Below, in pieces: positions 8,515-15,624 of a stretch of DNA of 32,348 bases. The notes under the pieces were generated by a model. The model saw only the letters and a program-made list of their open reading frames with translations, was not told the origin of the DNA and did not search any database. The position numbers and the translations under genes are program-made. Every line of letters starts with the position of its first letter. The stretch's first letter is position 1. This stretch comes from Candidatus Gastranaerophilales bacterium (GTDB lineage: Bacteria; Cyanobacteriota; Vampirovibrionia; Gastranaerophilales; Gastranaerophilaceae). The DNA lies in NCBI GenBank assembly GCA_944322555.1, contig CALUPJ010000111.1:1-32348 (forward strand), in the 5' to 3' direction.

Positions 8515-9387
8515 TTAATAAGTAATTTTATATCCTTCCTGAATTACTCTTGCAGTACATCCGCCGCCATTATTCTGTACATTTCCCTCTATGCAGCGCC
8601 ACATGTTGCCGGAACCGTTCCAGGTGTCTGCACGGGTTCCGTCTCCATATATCGCAACATCAAGACCGCCGCATGGGTAGAGAATACCATCTGAGCCCAG
8701 ATAGAATATAAATATATCACGGCCTCTGGTATTAGGAGGATTTTTTCCGTTTACATCTATTGTAATATCAGCAGCTTCAGATATTAATGTACCTCCGGCT
8801 CTATGTATTTCATCAATATCTTCCTGCGTAACTTTTGACAAGCCATCACCGTTTGCGAATACACGAGCCCAGATTACGGCACCGTTTTTTAGTTCAATAG
8901 CGAACGGATCCGCATTATTAGGATTAATTAAAGCTCCTTGAGAAAAATCGCCAGCTAATGCATATGGTCCGTCATTATCATAATATTCTGTATATGAATC
9001 TCTTGAGAATCCGCTTACATACAGAAATTCACCCAATCTTCCGACAAATTCCGCAATTTGATCCTCATTGGAAGATCTATTAAGCTGTGCGACATTGTTA
9101 GAAGGATCAATATAGTCGTTTCCGGGTTGATTATGGTCATCAGAATTCCAGTCTACCCCTTGTGCAACACCCCAGGCTCTTGTGCCATATAGTGTGGTAG
9201 CTCCTTCTCTGGCAATCATTGTTGTAAGCGCGTTTTCTATATTAGAAACAACAACTGAAAGTTTCGCGGCATTTGCTTCATTTTGTCCGTTTTGTATTAA
9301 AGCCGGAATAGTTAAAGCGCCAATAACACCTATAATACCCAGAGTTATCAAAACTTCGGTTAAAGTAAATCCTCGTTTATTAAGCAT
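8515..9387 (-). CDS. Type IV pilin-like / pseudopilin protein
   Basis: This 290-residue protein has a class III prepilin signal: a short basic leader MLNKRG, the cleavage site G/F, Glu at mature position 5 (FTLTE) and a 20-odd residue hydrophobic helix (VLITLGIIGVIGALTIPALI). A prepilin peptidase would cut and methylate it at the inner membrane, and it may join a type IV pilus or a type II-like pseudopilus. The large soluble domain is rich in Asp, Asn and Gly and contains IDVNGKNPP and FIFYLGSDGILYPCGG. Four cysteines near the C-terminus could form disulfides. TAGGAGAG stands a few bases before the ATG. It is a lone gene, downstream of the fliR operon and without pilus machinery nearby, so it is likely one of many scattered pilin-like genes. 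Confidence 0.88.
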   Translation of the reverse strand: MLNKRGFTLTEVLITLGIIGVIGALTIPALIQNGQNEANAAKLSVVVSNIENALTTMIAREGATTLYGTRAWGVAQGVDWNSDDHNQPGNDYIDPSNNVAQLNRSSNEDQIAEFVGRLGEFLYVSGFSRDSYTEYYDNDGPYALAGDFSQGALINPNNADPFAIELKNGAVIWARVFANGDGLSKVTQEDIDEIHRAGGTLISEAADITIDVNGKNPPNTRGRDIFIFYLGSDGILYPCGGLDVAIYGDGTRADTWNGSGNMWRCIEGNVQNNGGGCTARVIQEGYKITY

Positions 9388-9454
9388 TTAAAAACTCTCC
9401 TAATTTAAATATCACATATTCATAATATCATATTATCTTCGCTAAGTACAGATA

Positions 9455-10234
9455 TTAATAGATTTTTGAGAAAGATATAAAAAATTCGGAAATTACATTG
9501 ATGAGCATCGGCAAAATCCAAATCATAATTGCAGCACCAAAAACAGGTTTAAACAGGAAACTTAATTGGAATACGTTGACCTGTGGAGCGGTTTTTGAAA
9601 TTACACCGAGAATAATATCCTGCCCCAAAGTTGCCAAAAGGACCGGAGACGCTATTTGGAGGCCCATATACAAAACATTTGAAGTAGTTGTTACAAGATA
9701 ATCAATATTAATTATTTTCTCAAGAGGAATACTGACGGCATAAATCGGAAAAATCTCAAAACTTCTTATAAGTGCATTAAACATCCAATAGAACCCGCCG
9801 AGTTCAATAAAAATACATAATCCGAGCAAAGTAATAAGACGGCTCAAAATGGAAGTCTGGCTGTTTGTTGTCGGATCCATAACCATGGCGGAAGAAAGCC
9901 CCATTTGCGTATTAATCATATCTCCGCCCGCTTCAATTGCCAAAATTAAGAGCTGTGCAATATATCCGATTATAGCTCCCGCTGCAAAATTCAACAGTAA
10001 TAAAAGAAGCGGAGAAATATCACCGGGAGGTGCAGCAGGCTTTAGTATCGGTGTAAGCATTAGTGTCAGTAAAAAAGCAAGCGCAAGTTTAACTAAGCCG
10101 GCAATCTCTTTCCTGTTAAATATCGGAGCAAATCTTATAAATCCCAAAAGACGTGCAAAAACTATAAACCCTGCCGAAAACCAGCGTTCAAAATCAGGAA
10201 ACATTATTGCTATTTGAGTTACAAGCTGATCCAT
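9455..10234 (-). CDS. fliR: Flagellar export gate protein FliR
   Basis: This 259-residue polytopic membrane protein is one copy of the FliP5-FliQ4-FliR1 gate through which the flagellar type III apparatus exports subunits. The sequence shows the family pattern: an amphipathic N-terminus, FARLLGFIRFAPIF in the first helix, GAIIGYIAQLLILAIEAGGDMINTQMG-type helix with the conserved G-x-Q-M-G (here in ...NTQMGLS), and a hydrophobic C-terminal third with ISKTAPQVNVFQLSF. The start ATG overlaps the stop of the upstream exported protein by one base (TAATG), and AGGGA lies inside that gene's last codons, so translation is coupled. The operon ends here; flhB, which often follows fliR, is absent. Confidence 0.95.
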   Translation of the reverse strand: MDQLVTQIAIMFPDFERWFSAGFIVFARLLGFIRFAPIFNRKEIAGLVKLALAFLLTLMLTPILKPAAPPGDISPLLLLLLNFAAGAIIGYIAQLLILAIEAGGDMINTQMGLSSAMVMDPTTNSQTSILSRLITLLGLCIFIELGGFYWMFNALIRSFEIFPIYAVSIPLEKIINIDYLVTTTSNVLYMGLQIASPVLLATLGQDIILGVISKTAPQVNVFQLSFLFKPVFGAAIMIWILPMLINVISEFFISFSKIY

Positions 10235-10602
10235 TATTTTCCCTCGCTTAACCCCGGAGGCAAATCAAGTTCATAGTCATAAATCTCCGGCGGCTCATCA
10301 ATTTGTAAAATGTCAAACCCCTCAACAGGGTCTATAACGGTTTTTCCAGGAGTTATTTTGACATTAAATACATATTTATCCTTGCCGTTTTTAATGACAG
10401 AAAACAGTGTCTCACCCTCTTTCAGAGGATGTATAATCAAAGTGTTCCGTTCATTCATAACAGTTATAAGCGGATAAACATCTATAACATCATTTTTTTC
10501 AATACTGATATCTGTCAATTTGCCGTCAGTAGATATTACACAGTCCTCAAATGCCTGTGCGGGAAGAATTATTAAACATAACAAAAGTAAAAATCGTTTC
10601 AT
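10234..10602 (-). CDS. Unrecognised exported protein encoded between fliQ and fliR
   Basis: This 122-residue protein has a clear Sec signal peptide (MKRFLLLLCLIILPAQAF, cleavage likely after AQA). The mature part of about 105 residues reads as beta strands: ISIEKNDVIDVYPL, NTLIIHPLKEGETLFSVI and KYVFNVKITPG. It ends in an acidic, proline-containing tail (EPPEIYDYELDLPPGL). The strand pattern 'constraint, then I-x-P-x-x-x-G-x-T, then strand' resembles the small N-terminal domain of secretin/pilus-assembly proteins (T2SS-T3SS pil_N type). This is a weak resemblance from memory, not a call. Both junctions are 1-base TAATG overlaps (fliQ stop/this ATG; this stop/fliR ATG) with local GGGAG and AGGGA sites. 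The gene is therefore an integral part of the export-gate operon. A periplasmic role near the basal body is inference. Confidence 0.85.
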   Translation of the reverse strand: MKRFLLLLCLIILPAQAFEDCVISTDGKLTDISIEKNDVIDVYPLITVMNERNTLIIHPLKEGETLFSVIKNGKDKYVFNVKITPGKTVIDPVEGFDILQIDEPPEIYDYELDLPPGLSEGK

Positions 10603-11090
10603 TATCTCCCTAACATTTTATTTATCTCTACAAAATTACCCTTTGGCATCGGTGCTTGCGGCGCGGGATCATATTTAATCTTTTGTGCCTTGTCTATATA
10701 AGGAACTTTACCCGGATTTTTCATAATCTCTTTTACGGTTGGGGCATCTTTGAATGAATCATGCATTTCGCCTTCAAACGGAGTTGTATATTTATAATAA
10801 TCCGCAGGCAGAACAAAAGCATCATTTTTAGGTACTGCATTAAATGCGAGAGCTGCTCCCTCCGAGAAAAGATTGGTTAAAAGTTTTATAAATCCCATTC
10901 CGCCTATAATAATAACCAGAAATACCGCAAAAATCTTCGGAGCCGCGGCAATTGTTTGTTCCTGAACCTGAGTGACGGCCTGAATAATACCTACAACCAG
11001 ACCTATAGCTGCCGCTACCAGTACACAAGGCATAGAGATTGCAAGCATTACCATAAATCCTTTTGCTAAATATTCGGTTAACATTTCCAT
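10602..11090 (-). CDS. fliQ: Flagellar export gate protein FliQ with C-terminal extension
   Basis: The first 90 residues are a typical FliQ: two membrane helices (KGFMVMLAISMPCVLVAAAIGLVV-type helix 1 and IFAVFLVIIIGGMGFIKLL helix 2) joined by the conserved GIIQAVTQVQEQTIAAAPK loop that lines the export gate. Known FliQ proteins are about 85-95 residues. This one has 162, adding about 70 polar, proline-rich residues (about 92-162, ending FVEINKMLGR) with no obvious fold. GAGG lies 8 bases before the ATG. It follows fliP after 26 bases and its stop overlaps the next gene by one base. No frameshift is evident; the tail is in frame and not a read-through into another gene. Confidence 0.93.
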   Translation of the reverse strand: MEMLTEYLAKGFMVMLAISMPCVLVAAAIGLVVGIIQAVTQVQEQTIAAAPKIFAVFLVIIIGGMGFIKLLTNLFSEGAALAFNAVPKNDAFVLPADYYKYTTPFEGEMHDSFKDAPTVKEIMKNPGKVPYIDKAQKIKYDPAPQAPMPKGNFVEINKMLGR

Positions 11091-11116
11091 AGCTTATACC
11101 TCAAATTGTTTTCCGG

Positions 11117-11755
11117 TTAGTTGTAACTCTGAACCAGCCCCTGAACGATGAGCGCCCAGCCATCTACGGCTATAAATATCAGAAGCTTGAACGGGAGTGA
11201 AATAATCGTCGGAGATAACATGAACATACCTAATGCAAGCAAAATGTTTGCAACTACAAGGTCAAGTACTATAAACGGAACAAATACAACAAATCCGATT
11301 TCAAATGCCGTTTTAAGTTCGCTTAAAATGAATGCGGGTGCGACTTCCCAGATTGTTATATCTTCCGGAGTTTTAGGCGGTGTCTTATGTTTCAATTCGA
11401 CAAAAAATGCAAGATCACTTTCACGCGTCTGTTTCATCATAAATTCTTTTAAGGGTTTTGAGCCTTCATCAATTGTAGCAATAAGATTTCCCGTTTTCTG
11501 ATACGGAACGGAACCCCTTTCATACATCTGCTGAAAAACCCCGCCCATGGTGTAAAAGGTTAAAATCATACACAAACCTATTGTTACAATTGCGGGTGGA
11601 ACCTGTACACCCATAGCAGTTTTTAGAAGTGAAAATACTATAGTAAATCTTAGAAAACAGGTCATACAGCAAAATACAAACGGCAAAAGCGAAAATAACG
11701 TCATTACCGTCAGCATTTGTAAAACAGGGTTCATATCTTTTATTACCGAATCCAT
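11117..11755 (-). CDS. fliP: Flagellar export gate protein FliP
   Basis: This 212-residue membrane protein forms the pentameric core of the export gate. It aligns well from memory with E. coli FliP: CFLRFTIVFSLLKTAMGVQ, LTFYTMGGVFQQMY, the conserved KEFMMKQTRESDLAFF block before the periplasmic domain, PAFILSELKTAFEIGFVVFVPF and the C-terminal LPFKLLIFIAVDGWALIVQGL. Many FliP proteins carry a cleavable signal peptide before the first conserved segment. This one starts almost directly at MDSVIKDMNPVLQMLTVMTL, so it seems to lack one. The start has AGGATTAGGA upstream. It is preceded by fliO (21-base gap) and followed by fliQ. Confidence 0.96.
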   Translation of the reverse strand: MDSVIKDMNPVLQMLTVMTLFSLLPFVFCCMTCFLRFTIVFSLLKTAMGVQVPPAIVTIGLCMILTFYTMGGVFQQMYERGSVPYQKTGNLIATIDEGSKPLKEFMMKQTRESDLAFFVELKHKTPPKTPEDITIWEVAPAFILSELKTAFEIGFVVFVPFIVLDLVVANILLALGMFMLSPTIISLPFKLLIFIAVDGWALIVQGLVQSYN

Positions 11756-11776
11756 AATTCCTAATCCTCTTTCGGG

Positions 11777-12199
11777 TTAAATTTTTATCTTGTCCGCAAG
11801 ATTTCGCATAACTGATTTTTCCGCATTTTCATGAAGCAGGCTCGATTTTATGCCGATACTTTTTCTGTCCATATAATCGGATTTTTTATTTTCCGGCTTT
11901 GTAAGGCTCTGCATAGTTTCTTTAAATGTTTCCTGTACGGACAAGTTCTCAGAACCTGTTTCAAGCTTTGAAATAAGTGAAGTTTTGTCAACATCACCTG
12001 CAATCAGAAATTTTTCCCTGCCCGTTGATACTATATAAAGAGTCTTTCGCGGAGCCAGCGAAAGCGTATCAATCACTTTCAGACATTTAGAGCTGCGTTT
12101 GCCGCCGGAGGACGATGTACTCTTAAATACAAGAAGAGCAACGGCTATAACTCCGGTCATTGCGAGCGTATATACAATAAAATTTGCTAAATATCCCAT
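11777..12199 (-). CDS. fliO: Flagellar biosynthesis protein FliO
   Basis: This is a 140-residue single-pass membrane protein. One N-terminal helix (ANFIVYTLAMTGVIAVALLVF) is followed by a small beta-rich cytoplasmic domain with the FliO signature LKVIDTLSLAPRKTLYIVSTG and EKFLIAGDV, and then a polar tail. FliO is a scaffold that stabilises FliP during gate assembly. A longer frame starts at a TTG (12226), but ATG 12199 has AGGA at a 7-base spacing and places the membrane helix close to the N-terminus, so I use it. Its position directly before fliP is the conserved order and supports the call despite low sequence conservation of this family. Confidence 0.88.
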   Translation of the reverse strand: MGYLANFIVYTLAMTGVIAVALLVFKSTSSSGGKRSSKCLKVIDTLSLAPRKTLYIVSTGREKFLIAGDVDKTSLISKLETGSENLSVQETFKETMQSLTKPENKKSDYMDRKSIGIKSSLLHENAEKSVMRNLADKIKI

Positions 12200-12270
12200 A
12201 TAAATATCCTCTTTTATCGGTTTCAAAACTTGAACCGCATACTGTTTTTTTAATTACTTTGCGGTTTTCG

Positions 12271-13362
12271 TCAAGCTTCCTGATTATTCTCTACTTCAAA
12301 GTCACTGTAGTCAAAGTCTTCCTGCCCCTCTGCCTGATTATTTTCCTGCACAGGTTGTACAGTTTCTTCCTGCGGAGCGGAATCATTAACCCTTTCTATT
12401 CTTACGCCGAATCTGTCGTTAATAATAACAAGTTCTCCGTCGGCAACTGTTTTTCCGCCGACTTTTAATGAAACTTTGTTATCATAAACCGAACACAAAT
12501 CAACAATAAGACCTTCTTCTATACTCTTCAGCTCTCCCAGAGTCACTTTGACTTTATCAAACTCAGCCGTCATGTCGACTTGAATACTGTCCCACAAGTT
12601 AGCATTTGTATTTTCATCCATACTGTTTCCTCCGCCCGTCTCATAAGGTACTATGATTTTATTATTTGGTTTTATCTGAAATTTTTGTACTATATTTTCG
12701 CATATAAGTGTCATTTCGGAAGAGTTGCTGTTTTCAAACACGACAATATCTCCGATGTCCAGCCTCTTTATATCTGCTACCGGGAATGTTGTGGTTCCTA
12801 ACAGCAAATTGACATCAACGAGGCTGTTTGCAAAATCTTTGTCACTAAACCGCTCTTCTTTCAACTCTATTTCCTGCGGTTTTAAGATGTCTTTGGGAAG
12901 TGATATGATAAATTTTGCGGCGTTGTCGGAAATCTCACTTTTTACAAAATAAGTAAGATGAAGGATTTCTGAATATCTTCTGTGCGGTTCTATAGTAAAA
13001 TTGGGGGCAAGCGATTCATATAAAAAATCATTAAATGCCGTGATTATTCTTGCTTCCAGTTCCGTAACTTCCGTAAGATCAAAGCGTCTGTTATTTTTTC
13101 CCAGAACTTTATCAAGAATAACATTTATAGCTTCCTGGGAAATTCTTATATATACATCATTTTTCGCATTTATTTTCACTTTGGTAACAAAAAAAGTATC
13201 ATTCTGGGCAAGTACATTCATATTGGTGCTGATTGATTCAAGCTTGTATTCAAAACCGTCATAAAAAAATTCGTTGCTGCAACTTTTTACAACCGGTGTG
13301 AATATTGAATCAAACCAGGCAAATTGTTTATATAATTCGTCAAAAAATACGGAATTTATCAT
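12271..13362 (-). CDS. FliM/FliN-type flagellar motor switch protein with two SpoA domains
   Basis: This is a 363-residue C-ring protein. Residues 1-170 look like a degenerate FliM middle/CheC-like domain (YIRISQEAINVILDKVLG, ELEARIITAFNDFLYESLAP). Residues about 182-235 form a first SpoA domain (VDVNLLLGTTTFPVADIKRL, DIGDIVVFE). Residues 258-325 form a clear FliN-type SpoA domain (VKVTLGELKSIEEG, YDNKVSLKVGG, VADGELVIINDRFGVRI). An acidic Gln/Glu-rich tail ends the protein. The N-D-R-x-G-V-R-I motif is diagnostic of FliN. Known FliM ends in one SpoA and FliN is one SpoA; both in one chain recalls SctQ of type III secretion. A strong internal ribosome site precedes Met248 (see that entry). 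It is the first gene of the operon leading to fliO. A separate fliM may exist elsewhere. Confidence 0.88.
   Translation of the reverse strand: MINSVFFDELYKQFAWFDSIFTPVVKSCSNEFFYDGFEYKLESISTNMNVLAQNDTFFVTKVKINAKNDVYIRISQEAINVILDKVLGKNNRRFDLTEVTELEARIITAFNDFLYESLAPNFTIEPHRRYSEILHLTYFVKSEISDNAAKFIISLPKDILKPQEIELKEERFSDKDFANSLVDVNLLLGTTTFPVADIKRLDIGDIVVFENSNSSEMTLICENIVQKFQIKPNNKIIVPYETGGGNSMDENTNANLWDSIQVDMTAEFDKVKVTLGELKSIEEGLIVDLCSVYDNKVSLKVGGKTVADGELVIINDRFGVRIERVNDSAPQEETVQPVQENNQAEGQEDFDYSDFEVENNQEA
12619..12633 (-). promoter_or_regulatory. Internal ribosome-binding site and in-frame ATG inside the FliM/N gene
   Basis: On the minus strand GGAGGA (12633-12628), a 6-base spacer AACAGT and ATG (12621-12619, codon 248) form the best Shine-Dalgarno/start combination in this operon, much better than that of the full-length start. 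The frame is the same as the parent gene. Initiation here would give a 116-residue FliN-like protein (12271-12621) holding only the second SpoA domain and the acidic tail. Confidence 0.7.
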
Positions 13363-13393
13363 ACCATACCCTACTATAGTCCAAAACTATGAT

Positions 13394-13421
13394 AAGATAT
13401 TTTCGGGTATAAACACATCAA
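13394..13421 (-). promoter_or_regulatory. Possible promoter of the fliM/N-fliO-P-Q-R operon
   Basis: Minus-strand TTGATG (13421-13416), a 16-base spacer and TATCTT (13399-13394) lie about 32 bases before the start codon, in the divergent spacer shared with the hydrolase gene. The match to consensus is only moderate. Confidence 0.35.
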
Positions 13422-13523
13422 CTGTTTAGAGGAAATTTAAAAGAATAATTAATATTGCGGTTTGGGATAAATTATTTATTTTGGATTATTTTTGTGCTAA
13501 AAATTTTACGAGAGGAAATATAA

Positions 13524-14399
13524 ATGCAAGTTGATATTAATAATACAGTTTCGCATAAGGGAATGCCGCGTTGTATAAATTTGATAAATCCGATTTATCA
13601 TTACAGCCGGAAAGCTTTTAATAGAATGGCTGCTGCAAGTACTAAAAAAATAGAACCGGTAACACCTTTTCTGGAAGGTAAAATTAAACAAGTTTCGTTA
13701 AAAAATGCTTCAGCCTGGGATATCAATCCGAATCATTCGTCCAAATATGTTTTTTTTATGCATGGAATGGCGCAGAATGTAAGCGGTTATCAGGCTTTAT
13801 ATGAAGAAGTTATAAACAAGGGGTTTGGTGTATTGGCGGTAGAATACCGCGGTCACGGTGTAAATAAGCGTGCCTCAATCACCGAGGATAAGCTTCGTAA
13901 TGATGTGAAAAAAGCATATCAATATTTAACCCAAAAGGAAAAAATCCGGCCTTCTGATATAACCATTATGGGGCATAGTATGGGAGGCGGTCTGGCTGCT
14001 GATTTTGCCGGCAAGCATAAAGATATTAAGTCCTTGATTTTAATTTCGCCTATAGCGAGTGTGGCGCTGATTAGCCGGAAGTTTATGCTTAATAAAAATA
14101 TTGGAATGGGCATCCCTGAGAAGGTAAAGAATTTAACTGACAGTATAAAACCTCTGAAGCAGTTGTTTGAATTATGCTTTAATTCAATATCAAAGATGAA
14201 AAAAGTAGAGGCGCCGACATATATAATACACTCGAAAAATGATCCTGTTACATTGACTGGCGGCTCCAGAAGGCTGGCAAAAGCGGCTAAAAGGAAAGGC
14301 GTATTGAAAGATTTTATTATTTTCCCAAAAGGAGGTCATAATATTGACAAAAGTAAGCTGGAGGCAGTTTCAAACATACTGGGAGAATTAAAAGGTTAA
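13524..14399 (+). CDS. Alpha/beta hydrolase
   Basis: This 291-residue serine hydrolase lacks a signal peptide and is probably cytoplasmic. The catalytic triad is visible: nucleophile Ser152 in GHSMGGG, Asp240 in HSKNDPV and His272 in KGGHNID. The oxyanion loop is FMHGMAQN (about 78-84), and VEYRGHG (107-112) is typical of the lysophospholipase/monoacylglycerol-lipase and bacterial 'BAAT-like' branch. The substrate cannot be told; an ester or acyl chain is likely. AGAGGA stands about 8 bases before the ATG. The N-terminal 70 residues precede the fold and are basic. The stop abuts the convergent HNH-like gene with no gap, so no intrinsic terminator fits between them. Confidence 0.88.
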   Translation: MQVDINNTVSHKGMPRCINLINPIYHYSRKAFNRMAAASTKKIEPVTPFLEGKIKQVSLKNASAWDINPNHSSKYVFFMHGMAQNVSGYQALYEEVINKGFGVLAVEYRGHGVNKRASITEDKLRNDVKKAYQYLTQKEKIRPSDITIMGHSMGGGLAADFAGKHKDIKSLILISPIASVALISRKFMLNKNIGMGIPEKVKNLTDSIKPLKQLFELCFNSISKMKKVEAPTYIIHSKNDPVTLTGGSRRLAKAAKRKGVLKDFIIFPKGGHNIDKSKLEAVSNILGELKG

Positions 14400-15473
14400 T
14401 CAGTGTTTTTTCAAACGGAAGCGTATTTCAGCCGTTCTTGCAGCGGCTTCAGTATATTTATAATTCGTTATTTTTATTTTTATAAGCCCTTTAGATTCAT
14501 TAAACAGGCATTTTTTTATTTTATACGGATAAGTTTCAAATCCTTTCAAAGCTCCGGCATTCATTAGTTTCAGAAGTTTATTAATATATTTTTGGCAATT
14601 TGCCGGAATGTCGGGAAATCTGTTTATGTATTTATTCAGAGGCATATTAGATCTATAGCTGTTAGCACTTGCGGAAGCAAGCACAAAATTATCTAAAGAA
14701 TTGCTTCCGCCGAGAGATTCCGGTTTTATATGTTCAATAGTTGCAACAGATGCCCGCAATAGTCGTTTAGCAGTTTCAGCATGTGATCGGTTTGCGTATT
14801 TGACAATAAATGCATTTTCACTGCTGCCGGATGTCGGTAAATATAGCGCCATATCTTTCATTTGTTCAAAAACAGCCGCCTCTCCGGGAAGCGGAGTAAT
14901 TTCGTTAAGCGAGTTGAGAAAAGTTTTTCTCTTAAAAGTATCTTCCTGGTTGTTTGCTAAAATAATCTGCCGGCAGCGCGTAGTTTTGCTGCGCAGTATT
15001 AATGCTGTTTGAGGCGATAGCTTTTGTGAAATTTTATCTACATTATCAAGAACATTAAATTCTTCTAATTTAAGTTTTATTATTGCATCGTCGTACCATT
15101 CTCTTAAGCAACTGTCAATTGTAGAGTTCGGAGATTGGCCGGCTTTTATTTTTAACCTCTCATATATTGCTTTCTCTGTTTTTTGCATGAAAGCGGTATA
15201 TTTTGAGAGTTCTGTTATTGTATCGTTAAGGTTTTTACATTTATCTAATTTTTTTTCAATTCGTGATAACTCACCTCCCGGTATCATTTTACATCCATAA
15301 TACGGGCATGTAAGACCGTGAAGTTTTTTTAGGACATTCCCTGCTGAAGTCGCAGATTTAAAAACGATATTTTTTTCAAAGATATCTGCTGTATTTGAAT
15401 GTTTAAGTACAACCGTTGCCGGTTTGCAGTTATTATAGCTAAAATTGCCGGCTGAAATAGCGTTAATTTGCAT
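14400..15473 (-). CDS. HNH-endonuclease-like protein with a large helical insertion
   Basis: This is a 357-residue protein of uncertain function. Near the C-terminal third it has an HNH-like segment: ATIEHIKPESLGGSN (Glu247-His248-Ile), then LDNF (Asn262) and ANSYRSNMPL (Asn271). This is the usual His...Asn...Asn spacing of HNH nucleases. The metal-knuckle cysteines that normally come shortly before lie far upstream (LTCPYYGCKM, Cys56 and Cys61), separated by about 185 mostly helical, charged residues. The second cysteine pair expected near Asn271 is missing. DNA cleavage is therefore possible but unproven. A longer frame starts at TTG 15506. I choose ATG 15473, which has GGGAAA 8 bases upstream and gives MQINAISAGNF, like other small orphans here. 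Confidence 0.55.
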   Translation of the reverse strand: MQINAISAGNFSYNNCKPATVVLKHSNTADIFEKNIVFKSATSAGNVLKKLHGLTCPYYGCKMIPGGELSRIEKKLDKCKNLNDTITELSKYTAFMQKTEKAIYERLKIKAGQSPNSTIDSCLREWYDDAIIKLKLEEFNVLDNVDKISQKLSPQTALILRSKTTRCRQIILANNQEDTFKRKTFLNSLNEITPLPGEAAVFEQMKDMALYLPTSGSSENAFIVKYANRSHAETAKRLLRASVATIEHIKPESLGGSNSLDNFVLASASANSYRSNMPLNKYINRFPDIPANCQKYINKLLKLMNAGALKGFETYPYKIKKCLFNESKGLIKIKITNYKYTEAAARTAEIRFRLKKH

Positions 15474-15624
15474 TTTGATATTTCCCAAGAAAATCATATC
15501 AGGCAAATTTTATTTTTACAACTTTTGTTACAAAGCTAAAATTTAAATATGACTAATAACATTCTGTTTTTAAAATTGTCGGGATATTATCAGCAAAAAA
15601 TTTTTTTACGGTCTTTTAATAATT

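Noticed and set aside
10602-10815. FliQ tail as a frameshift or read-through artefact
   Set aside because: The frame is continuous, ends in a normal stop that overlaps the next start, and fliQ and its neighbour each have their own ribosome site.
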